Assembly (NCBI RefSeq): GCF_027497495.1
Contig: NZ_CP114205.1
Location: forward strand, 1,612,001-1,676,000
Reading direction: 5' to 3'
DNA: 64,000 bases
Source of the DNA: Streptomyces tubercidicus
GTDB lineage: Bacteria; Actinomycetota; Actinomycetes; Streptomycetales; Streptomycetaceae
Below, in pieces: positions 33,870 through 42,003 of this stretch (positions are counted from its first letter, which is position 1; each line of letters opens with the position of its first letter). The position numbers and the translations under genes are program-made. The notes under the pieces are model-generated. The model saw only the letters and a list, made by a program, of their open reading frames with translations, searched no databases and was not told the DNA's origin.

Positions 33870-33907
33870 ACGTTACGAACGTATCATTCGGCAAGCGGCC
33901 ATTGGCC
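33870..33907. promoter_or_regulatory. Candidate TetR operator region
   Basis: The spacer between the small membrane protein and TetR genes is A+T-rich for this genome and holds two short dyads: ACGTT-ACG-AACGT at 33870-33882 and GGCCA-T-TGGCC at 33897-33907. Both fit the size of a TetR half-site pair and lie 60-100 bp before the TetR start. Confidence 0.4.
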
Positions 33908-33966
33908 CGCTAATTGCTGCTGAATTCGATTTACGTCACACAATTCAGGGATTCGGGAGGGGAATT

Positions 33967-34737
33967 GTGCGTGCGGAAAAGGGGCGGGCGGAAGGGCCGG
34001 TGTGCCGGATGTGCCGTACAGCCCTCTCCCCTGCGGGGCGGGGCCGGCCGGCGCTGTATTGCTCGCGCAGCTGTCAGGCCAAGGCGTACCGGCGGCGCAA
34101 GCAGACGCCGGTCCCGGCGGCCGGGCGGCCGGCGCGACCGGCCCCGTCGGGCAAGCGCCTGCGCATCGCCGAGGCGCTCTGGCGGATCGCCGCCGAGCGG
34201 GGGCTGCACGCGGCGAGCCTGCGGGAGGTCGCGGCCGAGGCCGGGATGTCGCTGCGCACGGTTCAGTACCACTTCGGGAGCAAGCACCGGCTCCTGGTCG
34301 ACGCGCTGCATCTGCTGCACGCGGAGAATGAGCGCATCGCCCGCTCCCGTATCCGGTTCGATGGCACCGAACCCCGGGGTCTGCTGCGGGCGGTGCTGGA
34401 GGAATTCCTGCCGGTGGACGCCCAGCGCGCCACCGCGCTGCGGGTGTTCGCCGCGTATTACGCCCGCAGTCTGACGGACCCCGATCTCGCCAGGGTCTTT
34501 CTCCCCGCCGAGCAGCCGCTGGAGCGGATGGTGGCGGAGCTGATCGCCGCGGCGCAGGCCGACGGGCGGACCGCGCCCGGTCTGGACCCGTGGCACGAGG
34601 CCGATCTGCTGGTCTCGGGTGCGGTGGGGCTGGGCGGCGATGTGCTGCACGACCGCCGCACGCTGGACGAGGTGCGCCGCACCCTGGACTACCACCTGGA
34701 CAGGATCTTCGCCGGAGAGCCGCGCACGCGACGCTGA
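33967..34737 (+). CDS. TetR-family regulator with N-terminal zinc finger
   Basis: This 256-aa regulator begins with a zinc-binding motif, Cys13-x2-Cys16-x15-Cys32-x3-Cys36 (CRMCRTALSPAGRGRPALYC then SRSC), followed by a basic QAKAYRRRKQ stretch. A normal TetR helix-turn-helix follows: KRLRIAEALWRIAAERGL and SLREVAAEAGMSLRTVQYHF. The C-terminal ligand domain is all helical. The finger could add DNA contact or redox/metal sensing. The start is the GTG at 33967, with GGGAGGGG 5 bases upstream; the open frame extends to 33844 through the likely operator, which I reject. Confidence 0.82.
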   Translation: MRAEKGRAEGPVCRMCRTALSPAGRGRPALYCSRSCQAKAYRRRKQTPVPAAGRPARPAPSGKRLRIAEALWRIAAERGLHAASLREVAAEAGMSLRTVQYHFGSKHRLLVDALHLLHAENERIARSRIRFDGTEPRGLLRAVLEEFLPVDAQRATALRVFAAYYARSLTDPDLARVFLPAEQPLERMVAELIAAAQADGRTAPGLDPWHEADLLVSGAVGLGGDVLHDRRTLDEVRRTLDYHLDRIFAGEPRTRR

Positions 34738-35054
34738 TTCCGGCGAAGGACATCCGCCTCTGCGTAACGCTCTGATCACGTCCCGCTGTCCGCGCGGTCT
34801 CAACGTGTCACTACCGACCGGTAAGCACCGAGGCATCGGCTATACCCAGTAAGGGAGTTGAGGCGTGGAATCGGACAGATAGCGCACATCTCCCCCGCGC
34901 CCGCCCGCACCGCTCGGCGCGCCCTTCGAGTCGGCGGGGAGCTGTAGATTCGTACGTATCGCCCATCTGTTAATCTGCCCGCTCCTGGATGTTCCTCCAT
35001 GCCCGCTTCCCCCACGCACCCTCCCTTCGCCGGGTGCAGCGAGGTGTCCCGTTC
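34738..35054. other. Spacer upstream of HTH gene, no gene seen
   Basis: These 317 bases separate the TetR gene from the HTH gene on the same strand. No ORF with codon bias is present. A TCAGGAGCGG-like context near 34980 and an in-frame ATG at 34989 were considered as the HTH start and not preferred. No clear hairpin follows the TetR stop. Confidence 0.35.
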
Positions 35055-35780
35055 GTGTACCGCACTCCTTTCTCTCCCGCCGAGGCCAGATCCGCGCGGG
35101 CCCGGGTCGGCCTGAGTACGACTCAGGTCGCCCAGTCCATGACGGCATGCGGCACGCCGGTCCACCCCGAGCAGGTCGAGGCATGGGAGTACGGCTCCCA
35201 GGTGCCGACCGAGCCGCAGCTGTTCGTCCTGGCGGATGTCCTGTGGTGCCCGCCGACGGTGCTGATGGGCGTCGAGCCGCGGACCCTGGCCGAGCACCGG
35301 ATGGCGCGCCAGCTGAGCGTGGGGCGGCTGTCGCAACTCATCGGCATGGAACCGGACGAGTACTGGGCGGCCGAATCGGCGCAGCAGTGGAACGGTGACT
35401 ACCGGCAGACCAAGGCGCTGGTGGAGGCGCTGGGGCTGTCGCTGCGGAAGCTGATCGGGGTGATGGGCCAGGACGAGGTGCTGGCCGGGCATCTGCGGGC
35501 GGCCATCGACGGGCGCTGGAAGTCGCATGTCGGGCCGGTCACCAAGATCACCACATTGAACAAGACGCGGGTGAGCGACGCGCTGCGCACGATGCACGGG
35601 GAGTTCGCGGAGTTCTCCGAGCGCTATATGGGGCATGTGGTGGCACGGAACGACGATTCCCGGCTCAAGGAGGTCGCGGCCGAGCGCTCGGCGTATCTGC
35701 GCCGGCTGGTCGACCACTTCTGGGACCTGATCGGGGACGCGGGCGAGGCGCCGCCGTTCAACACCGTGCCCACCGGCTGA
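35055..35780 (+). CDS. XRE-like helix-turn-helix protein
   Basis: This 241-aa protein begins with YRTPFSPAEARSARARVGLS and an HTH region (TTQVAQSMTACGTPVHPEQVE), then a second HTH-like copy (HRMARQLSVGRLSQLIGME, then DYRQTKALVEALGLSLRKL). Such double-HTH proteins are common in Streptomyces and are assumed to bind DNA; the target is unknown. I place the start at the GTG at 35055 with GAGG about 10 bases upstream, because homologous proteins of this type begin near YRTPF. The ATG at 34989 is the alternative. A strong hairpin follows. Confidence 0.7.
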   Translation: MYRTPFSPAEARSARARVGLSTTQVAQSMTACGTPVHPEQVEAWEYGSQVPTEPQLFVLADVLWCPPTVLMGVEPRTLAEHRMARQLSVGRLSQLIGMEPDEYWAAESAQQWNGDYRQTKALVEALGLSLRKLIGVMGQDEVLAGHLRAAIDGRWKSHVGPVTKITTLNKTRVSDALRTMHGEFAEFSERYMGHVVARNDDSRLKEVAAERSAYLRRLVDHFWDLIGDAGEAPPFNTVPTG

Positions 35781-35808
35781 CGGCGGGCGGCGCGGGCACC
35801 GACGCAAA

Positions 35809-35850
35809 CGGGCGGGGAGGGAACCGGGTGTCCGGTTCCCTCCCCGCCCG
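35809..35850. terminator. Strong bidirectional hairpin terminator
   Basis: Perfect 19-bp arms (CGGGCGGGGAGGGAACCGG at 35809-35827 and its complement at 35832-35850) with a GTGT tetraloop, between the convergent HTH and nucleobase permease genes. It is the longest perfect hairpin I found in the window. Confidence 0.92.
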
Positions 35851-35865
35851 CTGCCGTTGACGGAC

Positions 35866-37404
35866 TCAGCGGCCGGGGTTGCCCCAGTCCGGCCCGCCCT
35901 GCGGGTGCTGCGGCCCCGGAGCGTGCGGCGGGACCGGCCGGTGGAGTGCCTGCGGGGCGTACGGTTCCGCCGGTGCGGGCGCCCCGAACGGCTCGTGCGC
36001 CGCTTCCGGTTCGTCGCCCTCGATCTCGTCCCAGTCGATCTCCATCGTCTTACCGCGGGTGAAGACGTTGAAGAAGAGGTTGAGCAGGACGGCGGTCAGA
36101 CTGCCCAGTGTGATCCCGCTGTTGAGGACCGCCCGGACGTCCTCCGGCATCCGCTCGAAGAACGGCGCGACCGCGTTCGGCAGCAGCGCGGCGGCGAGGC
36201 TGACCGCGAGGATCAGGGCGTTGCGCTCCTCGCGCAGGTCCACCTTGCCGAGGATCTGGATGCCAACTGCCGCGACCATGCCGAACATCGCGATCGCGGC
36301 ACCGCCGAGCACCGGATGCGGAATGGCGGCCACCACACTGCCCGCCTTCGGCAGCAGCCCCATCACGATCATGAAGCCGCTGGCCGCGACCACCACGAAC
36401 CGGCTCATGACCTTCGACATCCGCACCAGGCCGATGTTCTGCGCAAAGGCCCCGTACGGGAAGGAGTTGAAGATTCCGCCGAGAATGGTGGCGACGCCGT
36501 CGGCGCGCACGGCATTGGCGACGGTGGTGTTGTCGACCTTCTTACGGGTGACTTCCCCGATGGCGTAGACGTCTCCGGTGGTCTCCACCATGGTGATCAG
36601 CATGACGATGATCATGGCGATGATCGGGAACACCTCGAACTTCGGCATTCCGTAGTGGAAGGGCGTGCTGACGCCGACCCAGTCGGCACTCTGTACGCCG
36701 CTGAAGTCCACATCGCCCAGGAGCCAGGCGACGCCGGTCCCGGCGACCAGGCCGAGCAGCACGGCGAGGCTGCGCAGGTACGGCTTCCCGAGCCGGACCA
36801 CGAGCAGGATGAACAGCAGGGTGCCCAGCGCGTAGGCGAGGTTCTTGGAGGAGCCGAATTCGGCGTGGCCCTTCAACTGCGCACCGCCGGCCGCGTCCTG
36901 CAGCCCCTGCGGGATCAGGGTGAGGCCGATGACGGTGAGGATCGTGCCGATGACGATCGGCGGGAAGTACTTCATCAGTTTGCTGAAGAAGGGTGCGAAC
37001 AGGAAGGTCGCTATGCCCGCGGTGATCACCGCGCCGTAGACGACGAGCAGGCCGGCGGTGCCGCCGCCCGCGCCCAGCCCGATGGCGATCATCGGGGAGA
37101 CCGCGGTGAAGGTGACACCCTGGACCAGCGGCAGCCTGGCGCCGATCTTCCAGACGCCGAGAGCCTGGATGATCGAGGCGACACCGCAGGTCAGCAGGTC
37201 CGCATTGATCAGATAGACGAGTTCCTCGCGGGAGAGACCCAGGGCGTTCCCGAGAATGATCGGGACGATCACCGCTCCCGCGTAGAACGCGAGGACGTGC
37301 TGGAAACCGTAGAGGGCGAGTTTGCCGACGGGGAGTACCTCGTCGACGGGATGAGTCCGCTGCTGAGAGAACTGCTCGGGGTCTTGTGGGGAGACTCGTG
37401 CCAT
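35866..37404 (-). CDS. NCS2 uracil/xanthine permease (UraA/XanQ type)
   Basis: This 512-aa transporter belongs to the UraA/XanQ branch, distinct from the AzgA-type permease at 1940. It shows LYGFQHVLAFYAGAVIVPII with the key His in helix 1, LPLVQGVTFTAVSPMIAIG with the conserved Gln, MVETTGDVYAIGEVT with the conserved Glu in helix 8, and NSFPYGAFAQNIGLVRMS. It likely imports xanthine, uric acid or uracil. A 65-residue acidic and Pro-rich cytoplasmic tail follows. The 5-prime leader carries a hairpin and, further up, an A+T-rich inverted repeat. The gene is ATG-started with GAAGGCAAGGCAG upstream. Confidence 0.9.
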   Translation of the reverse strand: MARVSPQDPEQFSQQRTHPVDEVLPVGKLALYGFQHVLAFYAGAVIVPIILGNALGLSREELVYLINADLLTCGVASIIQALGVWKIGARLPLVQGVTFTAVSPMIAIGLGAGGGTAGLLVVYGAVITAGIATFLFAPFFSKLMKYFPPIVIGTILTVIGLTLIPQGLQDAAGGAQLKGHAEFGSSKNLAYALGTLLFILLVVRLGKPYLRSLAVLLGLVAGTGVAWLLGDVDFSGVQSADWVGVSTPFHYGMPKFEVFPIIAMIIVMLITMVETTGDVYAIGEVTRKKVDNTTVANAVRADGVATILGGIFNSFPYGAFAQNIGLVRMSKVMSRFVVVAASGFMIVMGLLPKAGSVVAAIPHPVLGGAAIAMFGMVAAVGIQILGKVDLREERNALILAVSLAAALLPNAVAPFFERMPEDVRAVLNSGITLGSLTAVLLNLFFNVFTRGKTMEIDWDEIEGDEPEAAHEPFGAPAPAEPYAPQALHRPVPPHAPGPQHPQGGPDWGNPGR

Positions 37405-37443
37405 CTCTGCCTTGCCTTCGGGAGGTAGGTGAACAAGAAGGGA

Positions 37444-37478
37444 CCGGCCCGCCGTGTCCCGGAGGACGGACGGGCCGG
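37444..37478 (-). promoter_or_regulatory. Leader hairpin of nucleobase permease
   Basis: In the transcript of the permease, arms CCGGCCCG and CGGGCCGG (plus an inner CCGT/ACGG pairing) form a hairpin 40-75 bases before the ATG at 37404. It is followed in the transcript by UCCCUUCUUGUU, an attenuator-like layout. It does not match a purine riboswitch that I recognise. Confidence 0.4.
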
Positions 37479-37579
37479 CTGGGTCTTACAAAGCCGACGT
37501 TCAGCGCTGTTACCGACACCACGCAGCCCTGCACTGCGCGGTGCGTCCCGGTTCCGCAGGACTTCTTTCGACCAGTGCG

Positions 37580-37608
37580 GCAAATTCCGGCATTTCCATG
37601 GAATTTGC
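37580..37608. promoter_or_regulatory. A+T-rich inverted repeat, permease / FHA-ABC spacer
   Basis: GCAAATTCC (37580-37588) and GGAATTTGC (37600-37608) are perfect complements with 20 bp between centres, about two helical turns. They lie in the 389-bp divergent spacer, 176 bp upstream of the permease and 186 bp before the FHA-ABC gene. The site stands out from the G+C-rich surroundings and suits a dimeric regulator. The rest of the spacer (37405-37793) shows no gene; a TTGACC near 37638 could be a -35 element for the rightward operon. Confidence 0.55.
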
Positions 37609-37793
37609 AAGTGGGACCAATCGGAGCGTTCACCCTAGTTGACCTGTGCCGTTTCTCGCGAGTAACCGGTCGTATTCGCTCGGATAAAGGGTGATCATGC
37701 CCCGAATTGCCGTTTTGGGAAGGGGACTTTGCGGGCCGGCGCCCGCTGCCGCGCCGACAGGCGGAGCCCGGCTCGCGGCCGTAGCATTTTGGT

Positions 37794-40181
37794 ATGGCTG
37801 AGCGGCAGGATGCGCCCACCGCGCCGGAACTCGTCATCGAGTCCGACGGCAGCACACAGGTGATGAGCCCCAGCCGCACCTACCACGTCGGACGGGACCC
37901 CGCCTGCGAACTCGTGCTCCACGACGCCCGGGTCTCCTGGCATCACGCGGTGCTGCGGACCAAGTCCGGCCACTGGACCGTGGAGGACGAGGACAGCACG
38001 AACGGCACCTTCGCCGACGGGCGGCGGGTGCATGAGACCGGTGTCGGGCCGGGCAGCGTGATCCGGTTCGGCAACCCCGCGGACGGTCCGTGCGCGGTGC
38101 TCTCCGGGGTGTCACCACCGCCGGCCCCGCCCAAGCCGCCCGCGCCACAGGCACCGGCCCCGCCGCCGACCCGTATCGAGCGGCCCTCCGCCGTCTCGCA
38201 TCCGGCCGGTACCCGTACCTTCCGGCAGCCCAGCTCCGTACGGCCACTGCCGGCCGCCCGGACCACCCGGATCGGCCGCGCCCCCGAAAATGACCTGGTC
38301 GTCGACGACCTCTCGGTCTCCCGCCGGCACGCGGAGCTGCGCGCCGGTGCCGAGGGCTTCGAAATCGTCGACCTGGGCAGCCACAACGGCACTTACCTCA
38401 ACGGCCAGCCGGTCGACCGGGCCCCGCTGATCCCCGGCGATATCGTCGGCATCGGCCACTCCGCGTTCGCCCTGGTCGGCGATGAACTCCAGGAGTTCAT
38501 CGATACCGGCGAGGTGTCGCTGGACGTCCAGGATCTGGCCGTACGCGTCGACAACGGCCGCAAGACGCTGATGGAGCAGATGTCCTTCCCGGTGGGCGAG
38601 AAAACGCTGCTCGCCGTGGTCGGGCCGAGCGGCGCCGGAAAGTCGACGCTGCTCAACGCGCTGACCGGGCTGCGCCCCGCGGACGACGGCACGGTGCTCT
38701 ACGACGGCCGGGACCTCTACCGCGACTACGCCGAGCTGCGCCAGCGCATCGGCCTCGTCCCGCAGGACGACATCCTGCATCTCCAGCTGACCGTGCGCCG
38801 GGCCCTGGGATACGCGGCGGAGCTGCGCTTCCCCGAGGACACCGCGAAGGAGGAGCGGCAGGCGCGGGTCGACGAGGTGATCCATGAACTGGGCCTCGAC
38901 CAGCGGGCGAACCAGCCGATCCACAGCCTCTCGGGCGGCCAGCGCAAGCGGGTCAGCGTGGCCCTGGAGCTGCTGACCAAACCGTCGCTGCTCTTCCTCG
39001 ACGAGCCGACCTCCGGTCTCGACCCCGGTATGGACCGCTCCGTGATGCATATGCTGCGCGGCCTGGCGGACGACGGCCGTACGGTCATCGTCGTCACCCA
39101 CAGCGTGCTGAGCCTGGATGTCTGCGACCGGCTGCTGGTTCTGGCGCCGGGCGGCACCATCGCCTACTACGGACCGCCGGAGGAGGCGCTGGCCTACTTC
39201 GGGTTCGAGCAGTGGCCGGAGGCGTTCGAGGCCTTCGAGAACGACCGGGAACGTCCCTGGGCGGAGCAGTTCCGCGCCTCGCCCGAGCACCGGCGCTATG
39301 TCGCCGCGGACTCCCATCAGCCCCTGCGGACCCCGGAGGCCCCGTCGGGCCCGGTGACCGCGCCGAAGGGGCAGAGCTGGGGCAAGCAGCTGCACACGCT
39401 GGTCCGGCGCTATACGGCGGCGCTGACCGCGGACCGGACCTTCCTGATCATCATGGTCGCGCTGCCGTTCGTGATGGGCGCGATGGCGCATGCCCTGGCC
39501 GGGTCCGCGCTCACCCAGGACTCGGCGGTCAACGCGCTGCTGATCCTGTGCGTCGGAGCGGTGCTGACCGGCGCCGCCAACGCGGTGCGGGAGCTGGTCA
39601 AGGAGCGGACCATCTATCAGCGGGAGAGAGCCGTCGGCCTGTCCCGCTCGGCCTATCTGATGTCCAAGGTGCTGGTGCTGGGGCTGATCACGATCGTCCA
39701 GGCCGTGGTGCTGACCCTGGTGGCGCTGATCGGCGTCAATCTGAACGCACCCGGCGGCAAAGGGGTGTTGATGCCGCCGCTGATCGAAATCACCCTCGCG
39801 GTGGCGCTGTTGGCGTTCACCGCCATGATGCTCGGCCTGTTCGTTTCCGCGCTGGTGCGGAAGGAAGAGGTCACCATGCCGCTGCTGGTCCTGCTCGCGA
39901 TCGTGCAGGTCGTGTTCTGCGGTGCGCTGCTCAAGCTGAACGGGGTGCCGGTGCTGGAGCAGTTGGCGTGGCTGGTGCCGTCCCGGTGGGCGCTCGGGGC
40001 CATGGCGGGGACCATCGATCTGCACCACATCATGCCGCAGGGCACCGCGGACCCGCTGTTCCAGCACAAGCCGGGGACCTGGCTGCTGAACATGGGCATG
40101 ATGATCGTGCTCTCCCTGCTGCTGGGGTTCGTGGTCGCCAAGCTGCTGCGGCGGCACGAGCCCGAGATCATGCGCAAGTAG
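37794..40181 (+). CDS. Double-FHA ABC transporter (fused ATPase and permease)
   Basis: This 795-aa protein has five parts. Two FHA domains bind phosphothreonine peptides: residues about 23-75 (YHVGRDPACELVLHD, STNGTF) and about 150-205 (RIGRAPENDLVVDD, SVSRRHA, SHNGTYLNG), joined by a Pro-rich linker. The ABC ATPase follows, with Walker A GPSGAGKST at 277-285, the signature LSGGQRKRVSVALEL, and Walker B LLFLDEPTSGLDP. The C-terminal half is a six-helix ABC-2 permease of the ABCG layout. It should be a phospho-regulated exporter of unknown cargo. The downstream coupled kinase is the obvious source of the phosphothreonine signal. Confidence 0.9.
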   Translation: MAERQDAPTAPELVIESDGSTQVMSPSRTYHVGRDPACELVLHDARVSWHHAVLRTKSGHWTVEDEDSTNGTFADGRRVHETGVGPGSVIRFGNPADGPCAVLSGVSPPPAPPKPPAPQAPAPPPTRIERPSAVSHPAGTRTFRQPSSVRPLPAARTTRIGRAPENDLVVDDLSVSRRHAELRAGAEGFEIVDLGSHNGTYLNGQPVDRAPLIPGDIVGIGHSAFALVGDELQEFIDTGEVSLDVQDLAVRVDNGRKTLMEQMSFPVGEKTLLAVVGPSGAGKSTLLNALTGLRPADDGTVLYDGRDLYRDYAELRQRIGLVPQDDILHLQLTVRRALGYAAELRFPEDTAKEERQARVDEVIHELGLDQRANQPIHSLSGGQRKRVSVALELLTKPSLLFLDEPTSGLDPGMDRSVMHMLRGLADDGRTVIVVTHSVLSLDVCDRLLVLAPGGTIAYYGPPEEALAYFGFEQWPEAFEAFENDRERPWAEQFRASPEHRRYVAADSHQPLRTPEAPSGPVTAPKGQSWGKQLHTLVRRYTAALTADRTFLIIMVALPFVMGAMAHALAGSALTQDSAVNALLILCVGAVLTGAANAVRELVKERTIYQRERAVGLSRSAYLMSKVLVLGLITIVQAVVLTLVALIGVNLNAPGGKGVLMPPLIEITLAVALLAFTAMMLGLFVSALVRKEEVTMPLLVLLAIVQVVFCGALLKLNGVPVLEQLAWLVPSRWALGAMAGTIDLHHIMPQGTADPLFQHKPGTWLLNMGMMIVLSLLLGFVVAKLLRRHEPEIMRK

Positions 40182-40197
40182 TGCCGAGGAGCCGCCT

Positions 40198-40929
40198 GTG
40201 ACCTCGCCGGAATTCCTCCCCAGCCATGTCGTCCCGCCGGAAGGTATGGCGAGTTGGTCGGCCCCGGACACCACCCGGCCCTCGGCACCGCTCGATCCGC
40301 TGTTGCCGGTCCAGATCGTCGACCGCCGTGGCGACTGGGCCCTGGCGATGTGCTCCAACGGCTGGTCGACCTGGGTCGATGGCCGCCTGCTGCTGGCCGT
40401 CCCGCGCGAAGCACCGGCCGCCGCACAGCCCGCCGCCCGGACCGCGGACCCCCGTCCGCTGCTGGGCGCCGTGGAGAGCGACCTGAGCCGCTATCGCAAG
40501 CTGATCGAGGAGCTGGCCGCCGGGCAGCTGGACGGCGAGTCGTTTGGCCGGCGCACCCGGGGCACCCGGCTGGGCGTGGTCGTGGACGGCGATGCGCTCT
40601 GGCTCTACGACGCCCGGCACGAGCGGTGGTGCTACTGCGACGGGGTGTCGCTGCAGACCTACGCGGTGACGGCGGGGCCGTCGTCGCGGTCCGGGGAGCG
40701 GCAGGGGGACGGGGCGGAACCGGAGGCATCTGAGGCACCGGAGGGGCCGGGTCAGGCGGCGGGTGCCAGGGCGGCCCCCTCGGCCGCCGGCGGGCCCGCC
40801 CCGGCACCGGACCCCCAGGCGCCGGGCCCCCCGGACGGCCCGTCGGCGGCGGACCCCGGCCGGACCCGCGCCATGCAGCCCGGCGAGCGGCCGCCCCCGC
40901 CGCCGAACCCCGTGGGTGAGATCCGGTGA
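40198..40929 (+). CDS. Trp-rich SH3-like protein of the FHA-ABC operon
   Basis: This 243-aa protein is not assignable to a named family by eye. Residues about 35-75 (PVQIVDRRGDWALAMCSNGW, STWVDGRLLLAVP) form an SH3-like beta segment, and residues about 80-150 hold a second beta/helix segment (SRYRKLIEELAAGQLDG, ALWLYDARHERWCYCDG). The last 85 residues are Pro/Ala/Gly-rich and flexible. The GTG start 16 bp after the transporter stop and the 4-bp GTGA overlap with the kinase place it in one operon. A linker between kinase and transporter is plausible. Confidence 0.75.
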   Translation: MTSPEFLPSHVVPPEGMASWSAPDTTRPSAPLDPLLPVQIVDRRGDWALAMCSNGWSTWVDGRLLLAVPREAPAAAQPAARTADPRPLLGAVESDLSRYRKLIEELAAGQLDGESFGRRTRGTRLGVVVDGDALWLYDARHERWCYCDGVSLQTYAVTAGPSSRSGERQGDGAEPEASEAPEGPGQAAGARAAPSAAGGPAPAPDPQAPGPPDGPSAADPGRTRAMQPGERPPPPPNPVGEIR

Positions 40930-41969
40930 ACGGCGAGGCACCCGGGCGGCCTCAGCGGCACTCCACCGCTCCCGACTCCTCCGGGCTGCGCGGGCGGCAG
41001 ATCGCCGAGTATCTGCTGCAGGACGAGATCGGCCGGGGCGGGATGGCGGTGGTCTACCGCGCGGAGGACCTGCGGCTCGGCCGTACCGTCGCGGTGAAGC
41101 TGCTGGCGCCCGAACTCGCCCGGAACGACACCTTCCGGCAGCGCTTCGCCCATGAGTCCCGGGTCGCCGCGGCGATCGACCACCCGCATATCGTGCCGGT
41201 CTTCGAGGCCGGGGAGACCGAGGGCGTGCTCTACATCGCGATGCGCTACGTCCAGGGCCGGGACCTGCGGGCGCTGCTGGACCGCGACGGCCCGCTGCCG
41301 CTGGAGACCGCCTGCCGGATCGCCCTCCAGGTGGCCTCCGCGCTGGACGCCGCCCATGCGCACGACCTCGTGCACCGGGACGTCAAACCGGGCAACATCC
41401 TGATCGCCGAGGGCACCGACAGCGACCGCCCCGAGCACGCCTATCTCACCGACTTCGGGCTGACGAAGAAGTCCCTGTCGCTGACCGGGTTCACCAGTGT
41501 GGGCCAGTTCGTCGGCACGCTGGACTATGTGGCGCCCGAGCAGATCTCCGGCCGCCCGGTGGACGGCCGCTGCGATGTCTACAGCCTGGCCTGCGTGCTG
41601 TTCGAGATGCTGACGGGGGCGCCGCCGTTCCGCCGCGACGACGACATGGCGCTGCTGTGGGCGCATCAGTACGACCCGCCGCCGGCCATGACGGAGCTGC
41701 GGCCGGACCTGCCGGAGACCGTCGACGCGGTGTTCGCCCAGTCCCTGGCCAAGGCGCCGGAGAACCGCTACGAGACCTGCCGGGGGTTCGTGGCGGCACT
41801 GCGCGCGGCCGGCCGGGCCACGGTCCCCCCGGTCGCGGCCGGCACCCCCCAGGCCCATCCCATGACGCAGGTCGACATCCCGGCGGACCAGGGCGGCCGG
41901 CGCAGCGCGGCACCCCCGCCACCGCCGCGCTGGGCGACCCCGATGTTCCCGGGGCGGACGGGGCCGTAG
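40926..41969 (+). CDS. Ser/Thr protein kinase, soluble PknB-like
   Basis: This 347-aa kinase has all catalytic elements: glycine loop EIGRGGMAVVYRAED, Lys58 in TVAVKLLAPE, the HRD motif at 150-152 (HRDVKPGN), DFG at 176-178 and the activation segment ending in GTLDYVAPEQ. It has no transmembrane helix and no PASTA domain, unlike PknB, and ends in a 60-residue Pro/Ala tail. The GTG overlaps the previous stop (GTGA), so it is translationally coupled to the transporter genes. Its likely substrates include itself and ligands of the FHA domains of the transporter. It is convergent with the streptophobe gene 34 bp away. Confidence 0.92.
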   Translation: MNGEAPGRPQRHSTAPDSSGLRGRQIAEYLLQDEIGRGGMAVVYRAEDLRLGRTVAVKLLAPELARNDTFRQRFAHESRVAAAIDHPHIVPVFEAGETEGVLYIAMRYVQGRDLRALLDRDGPLPLETACRIALQVASALDAAHAHDLVHRDVKPGNILIAEGTDSDRPEHAYLTDFGLTKKSLSLTGFTSVGQFVGTLDYVAPEQISGRPVDGRCDVYSLACVLFEMLTGAPPFRRDDDMALLWAHQYDPPPAMTELRPDLPETVDAVFAQSLAKAPENRYETCRGFVAALRAAGRATVPPVAAGTPQAHPMTQVDIPADQGGRRSAAPPPPPRWATPMFPGRTGP

Positions 41970-42003
41970 GGGACGCCCGCGCTCACGGCTTACTGAGGCG
42001 CTC

